From Candidatus Aminicenantota bacterium (lineage in GTDB: Bacteria > Acidobacteriota > Aminicenantia > Aminicenantales > Saccharicenantaceae), in NCBI GenBank assembly GCA_026393955.1, contig JAPKZE010000491.1:1-25141 (forward strand): a stretch of DNA of 25,141 nucleotides. The letters are read 5' to 3'. Positions 15,075 through 25,141 of this stretch are shown here, one piece after another (positions within the stretch are counted from its first letter, which is position 1; each line of letters starts with the position of its first letter). The position numbers and the translations under genes are program-made. The notes beneath the pieces were generated by a model, which was not told the DNA's origin, did no database searches, and saw only the letters and a list, made by a program, of their open reading frames with translations.

Positions 15075-18000
15075 TCAGACGTCCGGGAGGACCTTCTCCT
15101 CTTCCTTCTCGGGGAGGAGGGGCGACATCTCTTCCTTGAGCTCGACGTTCCGGTAGTGCTTGTAGCCCGTCCCGGCGGGGATGAGCCGCCCCATGATGAT
15201 GTTCTCCTTCAGCCGCCGGAGGTAATCCACCTTTCCGTACAGGGCGGCCTCGGTCAGGACCCGGGTCGTCTCCTGGAAGGAGGCGGCCGAGATGAAGCTG
15301 TCGGTGCTCAGGGCGCTCTTGGTGATGCCCAGGAGGAGCGGCCGGGCCTTGGCCGGCTTGCCGCCCTTCTTCATGACCTTCTCGTTCTCGGCCTGGAAGA
15401 TGAACTTATCGACCTGCTCGTCGATCAGGAAGTCGGTGTCCCCGATCTCCTCGACCTTGACCCAGCGCAGCATCATCCGGATGATCGTCTCGATGTGCTT
15501 GTCGTTGATGGCCACGCCCTGGAGCCGGTAGACGGCCTGGACCTCCTTGAGGAGGTATTCGGCCAGCTCCTTCTCACCGAGGACGCGGAGGATGTCGTGG
15601 GGATTGACCGGCCCGTCCTGGAGGGCGTCGCCGGCCCTCATGCGCTCCCCGTCGGTGACGCTCAAATGGGCGCCCTTGGGGATGAGATATTCCTTCTCGC
15701 CGCCGCGCTCGTTGCGGACGGTGATCTTGCGGTAGCCGCGGACGAGGCCTCCGATCTGGACGGTCCCGTCGATCTCGGAGATGACGGCCGCGAGCTTCGG
15801 CCGCCGGGCCTCGAACAGCTCTTCGGCCCGGGGCAGGCCGCCCGTGATGTCCTTGGTGCGAGCCGCCTCTCGGGGGATCTTGGCCAGGACGTCCCCGGCG
15901 AAGACCTTCTCGGTATCCTTGACCTCGAGGTTGGCTCCCGAGGGCAGGAAGTACTTGCGCAGGAGGACCGGCCGGCCCTTGTCGTCGGTCCGCTTGGGAT
16001 CGAGGACCTCGATCTGGGGCTGGAGCTTCTCGTCCTTGGGGTCGATGATGACCTGCTTGCGGAGGCCGGTGAACTCGTCCTGGACCTCCTCCATGCTGAC
16101 GCCGAGGACGACGTCGTGGAAGCGGACCGTGCCTGTCTCTTCGGTCAGGATGAAGGTGTTGAAGGGATCCCACTCGGCGAAGGCCTGGCGGGACTTGACC
16201 TCCCCCCCCTCGGGGACGAGGATCCGGGCGCCGTAGGGCACCTGATAGTGCTCGATCTCGCGGCCGCGGTGATCGAGGACGGCGATATTGGCGCTCCGGT
16301 TGACGACGATGAGCGTGCCTTCCTTGTTCTCGACCGCCTTGAGGTTCTTGAACTTGAGGATGCCCTCGTTCTTGGCCTCGATCTTGGACCGCTCGGCGCC
16401 GCCCATGGCGATGCCGCCGACGTGGAAGGTCCGCATGGTCAGCTGGGTGCCGGGCTCGCCGATCGACTGGGCGGCGACGATGCCGCAGGCCTCGCCGAGC
16501 TCGACCATCTTGCCGGAGGCCGGCGAGCGCCCATAGCAGAGCTGGCAGATGCCGCGCTTGGACTCGCAGGTCAGGACCGAGCGGATCTTGGCCCGCTCGA
16601 TGCCCACGTTCTGGAACTCCTGGGCCACCTTCTCCGTGATCTCTTCGTTCATGGCCACGATCGTCTGTCCCGTATCGGGGTGGACGACCTGCTCCAGGGC
16701 GATGCGGCCGACGATCCGGTCGATGAAGGGCTCGATGATCTCGCCGTTCTCGACGATGGCCGAGACGTTGATGCCCTTGAGCGTGCCGCAGTCGCGCTCG
16801 TCGACGATGACCTCCTGGCAGACGTCCACGAGCTTGCGGGTCAGGTAGCCGGAATTGGCGGTCTTGAGGGCCGTGTCGGCCAAGCCCTTGCGGGCGCCGT
16901 GGGTCGAGATGAAGTACTGGAGCACGTTCAGGCCCTCGCGGAGGTTGGCGACGATGGGCGTCTCCAGGATCTCGCCGGAGGGTTTCGACATCAGGCCGCG
17001 CATACCGGCCAGCTGGCGGATCTGCTGCTTGTTGCCGCGCGAGCCGGAGTCCGACATGACGTAGAGGGGATTGAGCTCCTTGCCCTCGAGGCTGATGCGC
17101 TTCATCTCCTCGATCATGGCGCTCGAGACCTTGTCCGTGGTGGTGCCCCAGATCTCGATGACGCGGTTGAACCGCTCGCCGGAGGAGATGGTGCCGTCGC
17201 GGTAGAGGTTTTCGACCGCCTGGACCTCCTTCTCGGCCTTTTCGATGAGCGCCTTCTTGTCGCGGGGAATGACGAAGTCGTCGATGCTCAGGGAGAAGCC
17301 GGCCTTGGTGGCGTAGGCGAAGCCGAGCTCCTTCAAGGCGTCGAGGATGCGGACCGTCTCCTGGATACCGACCTTGAGGTAGGTGTAGAAGACGAGGTTC
17401 TCCATGCCCTTCTTGCGGAACACCCCGTTGACGTAGGGCAGGTCCTTGGACAGGACGCGGTTGAAGATGATCCGGCCGGGGGTCGTCTCGACGAGCTCGT
17501 TCTTGAAATCCTGGACCGGGCAGGTCATGACGCCCTGGTCGTCGTAGAAGGTGGCCAGGTTCATGAACGGCCCGTTGAAGCGCAGCTTGATGATGCTCTG
17601 GAGAGAGACATCGCCGCTCTCCATGGCCAGGAGGGCTGCGTCGGGAGTCCCGAAGATGCGCCCCTCCCCTTTCAGCCCCTTCTTCTCGAGGGTCAGGTAG
17701 TAGCAGCCGAGGACCATGTCCTGGCTGGGGATGGTCAGGGGCCGGCCGTGGGCGGGCGACAGGATGTTGTTGGTCGACAGCATCAGGGTCTGGGCCTCGA
17801 TCTGGGCCTCGACCGAGAGCGGGACGTGGACGGCCATCTGGTCGCCGTCGAAGTCCGCGTTGAATGCGGCGCAGACGAGCGGATTGATCTGGATGGCCTT
17901 GCCCTCGATGAGCAGCGGCTCGAAAGCCTGGATGCCGAGCCGGTGCAGGGTGGGCGCGCGGTTGAGGAAGATGGGGTGCTCGCGGACGACCTCCTCGAGG

Positions 18001-19231
18001 TAGTCCCAGACCTCGGGCCGCTCCTGCTCGTGCCATTCCCGGGCGACCTTGACGCTCGGGACGAGGCCTTCCTTCTCGAGCTTGTTGAAGATGAACGGCT
18101 TGAAGAGCTCGAGGGCCATCTTTTTAGGCAGACCGCACTGGTTCAGCTTGAGCTCGGGCCCGACGACGATGACGGAGCGCCCCGAGTAGTCGACGCGCTT
18201 GCCGAGGAGGTTCTGGCGGAACCGCCCCTGCTTGCCGCGCAGGGCCTCGCTCAGGGACTTGAGAGGCCGGCGGTTGGCGCCGAGGTGGACGCGGCCGCGC
18301 TTGCCGTTGTCGAACAGGGCGTCGACGGCCTCCTGGAGCATGCGCTTCTCGTTGCGGATGATGAGCTCGGGGGCCTTGAGCTCGATGAGCTTCTTGAGCC
18401 GGTTGTTGCGGTTGATGACCCGGCGGTAAAGGTCGTTGAGGTCGGACGTGGCGAAGCGGCCGCCGTCCAGGCGGACGAGGGGACGCAGGTCGGGCGGGAT
18501 GACCGGGACGACGTCGAGGACCATCCACTCCGGCCGGTTGCCCGAGCGCTTGAGGGCCTTGAACACGCGCAGGCGCTTGGCGTAACGGAGCTTGCGCTGC
18601 TGGGAGGTCTCCTTCTTCATCAGCTTGCGGAGACGCTCGGCCTCTTTCTGGATGTTGATCTTCTCGAGGAGGATCTTGATGGCCTCGGCCCCGATGGAGG
18701 CCTCGAACTTGTCGCCGTACTTCTCCTGGGCGTCCTTGAACTCCTCCTCGTTGAGGAGCTGCTTCTCCTTGAGCGGCGTGTCGGCGGGGTCGATGACGAT
18801 GTAGGACTCGAAGTAGAGGACCTTCTCCAGGTCCTTGATGGACAGGTCGAGGACGAGCCCGATGCGGCTCGGCGGGCTCTTGAAGAACCAGATGTGGGCG
18901 ACGGGCGAAGCCAGCTGGATATGGCCCATCCGCTCGCGGCGGACCTTGCTCTTGGTGACCTCGACGCCGCAGCGCTCGCAGATGATGCCCCGGTACTTCA
19001 TCCGCTTGTACTTTCCGCAGAGGCATTCATAGTCGTTGATGGGGCCGAAGATCTTGGCGCAGAACAGGCCGTCCTTCTCCGGCTTGAAGGTCCGGTAGTT
19101 GATGGTCTCGGGCTTGGTCACCTCGCCCCAGGACCAGCTCTTGATCTTTTCCGGCGAGGCGATGCTGATGCGGACCCGGTCGAATTCGAGCCGCGGCCGG
19201 GGCGCCGTGGTGATCGGAGGTCGGATGTCCA

Positions 19232-19232
<1 letters not shown>
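15075..19232 (-). CDS. rpoC: DNA-directed RNA polymerase subunit beta'
   Basis: Beta' carries the catalytic metal site of RNA polymerase. The product is 1385 residues (E. coli 1407). The N-terminal zinc-binding domain has C70, C72, C85 and C88 (CLCGKYKRMK...CERC). The active-site loop NADFDGD is at 458-464 with Asp460, 462 and 464. The second zinc site uses C815, C889, C896 and C899. Bridge helix and trigger loop follow (MRTFHVGG at 933-940). Residues about 945-1128 are the large trigger-loop insert SI3, built of sandwich-barrel hybrid repeats, which E. coli-like lineages share and Firmicutes lack. The C-terminal GRLIPAGTGYKHYRN block is present. The ATG overlaps the rpoB stop by one base (TAATG). 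No clear terminator follows the stop at 15075. Confidence 0.99.
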
Positions 19233-23515
<4,283 letters not shown>

Positions 23516-23520
23516 GTTGT

Positions 23521-23543
23521 CTCACTCTCAAGCAGAGATCGAG
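23521..23543 (-). promoter_or_regulatory. Stem-loop covering the rpoB ribosome-binding region
   Basis: On the transcribed strand CTCGATCTC and GAGAGTGAG can pair around the loop TGCTT: seven Watson-Crick pairs, one G-U and one A-G mismatch. The stem ends five bases before the rpoB ATG, so the only SD-like purines (GAGAGTGAG) lie in its 3' arm. The 78-base rplL-rpoB gap also carries three tandem GGAC units (23563-23574). In E. coli this gap holds an attenuator and beta synthesis is also controlled at translation; a similar role here is inference. Confidence 0.45.
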
Positions 23544-23593
23544 TGCCCTCGTTTCCGGGACCGGACGGACGGACGCTCAGCCAACCGGGTCAC

Positions 23594-23980
<387 letters not shown>

Positions 23981-24009
23981 GTCACGGTCTCCTTAATTAA
24001 TATGGAATT

Positions 24010-24528
24010 TCAGGTATTTTTCGTCTTCTTGAGCTCGCCGAGCAGGATCCCCAGGTTGCCGAGGGGGGCCTGCAGGGTCCGCATGAGCCGGTGGAGCGGA
24101 CTGGCCATCAGATAGCCGATCTTGCCGAGCTGCTCCTTGCGGGAGCCGAGCTTGGTGACCTCGTCGAACCGCTCGGCCGGCATGAGCCGGCCCTCGACCT
24201 GGCCGCCCTTGACCGCCAGGATCTTCCCCTGGTTGGAGAAGTCCTTGAGGATCTTGGCCAGCCGGACGGGGTCCTTGTCGGCGAAGGCGATGGCCGTCGG
24301 CTTCTGGAAGAACGGCCGCAGGGCCTCGGGGCACTTCCCGCCGAGGGCCCGCAGGGCCAGCCGGTACTTGATGACCTTGTAGGCGAAGGCGTTCTTGCGC
24401 AGGGTCTTGCGCAGCTCGACCGCCTGGGCGACCTTCATCCGCTTGAAGTCGACCAGGTAGTAGGTGTCGTTCGTCTCGAACAGGCGCTCGAGCGTCTGGA
24501 CGATGGGTTGCTTGTCTTCCTTCTTCAC
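24010..24528 (-). CDS. rplJ: 50S ribosomal protein L10 (uL10)
   Basis: L10 anchors L7/L12 dimers to 23S rRNA at the stalk base; with L12 it represses its own mRNA in E. coli. The product is 172 residues (E. coli 165). The N-terminal rRNA-binding domain has YYLVDFKRMKVAQAVELRKT and the C-terminal helix that binds L12 is PLHRLMRTLQAPLGNLGILL. It starts with GTG (24528-24526) and AGAGGAG about six bases upstream, which overlaps the rplA stop. The gap to rplA is only 11 bases. Confidence 0.97.
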   Translation of the reverse strand: MKKEDKQPIVQTLERLFETNDTYYLVDFKRMKVAQAVELRKTLRKNAFAYKVIKYRLALRALGGKCPEALRPFFQKPTAIAFADKDPVRLAKILKDFSNQGKILAVKGGQVEGRLMPAERFDEVTKLGSRKEQLGKIGYLMASPLHRLMRTLQAPLGNLGILLGELKKTKNT

Positions 24529-24539
24529 GGCGCTCTCCT

Positions 24540-25141
24540 CTAGCTCTCTAGGATGTCCTCGGAAATCCGGAAGGATGGGCCCATCGTCGAGGACACGAAC
24601 ATCGTCCGGATGTACTTGCCCTTGGCGGCCGGCGGCTTGGCGTGGGCGATGGCCTGGATGAAGGCCCGCAGGTTGTCGATCAGCTTGGCCTCGGTGAAGG
24701 AGACCTTGCCGACCGTCGAGTGAACGATGCTCGTCTTGTCCACCCGGAACTCGACCTTGCCGGCCTTGGTCTCCTCGACGGCCTTGCGGACGTCGAAGGT
24801 GACCGTGCCGGACTTGGGGTTGGGCATGAGGCCCTTGGTGCCCAGGATGCGGCCGAGCTTGCCGACGCCGCGCATGACGTCGGGCGTCGCGATGACGATG
24901 TCGAAGTCGATCCAGCCGCCGGAGATCTTCTCGATGATCTCGTCGCCGCCGAAGTAGTCGGCCCCGGCCTCCTCGGCCTCCTTGATCTTCTCGCCCGCGG
25001 CGATGACGCAGATCTTCTTGGTCTTGCCCGTGCCGTGGGGCAGGACGACCGTGCCGCGGACCATCTGGTCGGAGTACTTGGGATTGACGCCCAGCCGGAT
25101 GTCCATGTCGACCGACTCGTCGAACTTGGCGAAGTGGGCCT
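24540..25141 (-). CDS. rplA: 50S ribosomal protein L1 (uL1), 5' end cut by window edge
   Basis: L1 forms the mobile stalk that helps release E-site tRNA, and represses rplKA in E. coli. About 199 C-terminal residues are visible of an expected 230 or so; the reading frame enters from the right edge at AHFAKFDESVDMDIRLGV. Landmarks are MVRGTVVLPHGTGKTKKICV, IATPDVMRGVGKLGRILG, GLMPNPKSGTVT and the closing TMGPSFRISEDILES. The internal Met at 25106 is not the true start, because the upstream residues match the family. rplK is expected beyond the edge. Confidence 0.96.
   Translation of the reverse strand, partial: AHFAKFDESVDMDIRLGVNPKYSDQMVRGTVVLPHGTGKTKKICVIAAGEKIKEAEEAGADYFGGDEIIEKISGGWIDFDIVIATPDVMRGVGKLGRILGTKGLMPNPKSGTVTFDVRKAVEETKAGKVEFRVDKTSIVHSTVGKVSFTEAKLIDNLRAFIQAIAHAKPPAAKGKYIRTMFVSSTMGPSFRISEDILES

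Noticed and set aside
23563..23574. Three tandem GGAC units between rplL and rpoB
   Set aside because: Too short to be a meaningful repeat; noted only as part of the gap.

Overview
The window is a dense, single-strand block of translation and transcription genes from a high-GC bacterium. All 31 genes lie on the minus strand, so transcription runs from high to low coordinates. There is no phage, IS element, CRISPR array, tRNA, rRNA or integrase, and no gene-free stretch over 140 bases.

Layout in transcription order. (1) 25141-19232, the rif block: rplA (5' end cut by the window edge), rplJ, rplL, rpoB, rpoC. (2) 15074-14935: a 140-base AT-rich gap holding a near-consensus sigma70 promoter and a 73-base leader. 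(3) 14934-10662, the str block: rpsL, rpsG, fusA, tuf. (4) 10589-5929, the S10 block: rpsJ, rplC, rplD, rplW, rplB, rpsS, rplV, rpsC, rplP, rpmC, followed by rpsQ. (5) 5590-1, the spc block: rplN, rplX, rplE, rpsN, rpsH, rplF, rplR, rpsE, rpmD, rplO, secY and the first 60 codons of adk. In many bacteria these four blocks are separate operons; here they are head to tail with no convincing terminator. Many neighbours overlap by 4 bases (ATGA or GTGA) or 1 base (TAATG or TGATG), so translational coupling is likely.

The genes supply ribosomal proteins of both subunits, both major elongation factors, the beta and beta' subunits of RNA polymerase, and the SecY export channel. This is the usual growth-rate-controlled core.

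Organism: strongly GC-biased third positions, a beta' subunit with the large trigger-loop insert (SI3), zinc-type S14, and the gene order suggest a Gram-negative-type lineage. The look of L3 and of the beta insert leans me toward Acidobacteriota in the wide sense, possibly Aminicenantes. That is a low-confidence guess.

The window is ordinary in content, but four things stand out. RpoB carries a roughly 60-residue insert with eight cysteines, read here as two zinc ribbons; the first has exactly the cysteine spacing of the RpoC zinc-binding domain. EF-Tu has lost the RGITI motif of switch I and has a longer, different segment there. The first third of fusA has far looser codon bias than the rest of the gene. 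A stem-loop covers the ribosome-binding region of rpoB. I found no wholly unknown system.
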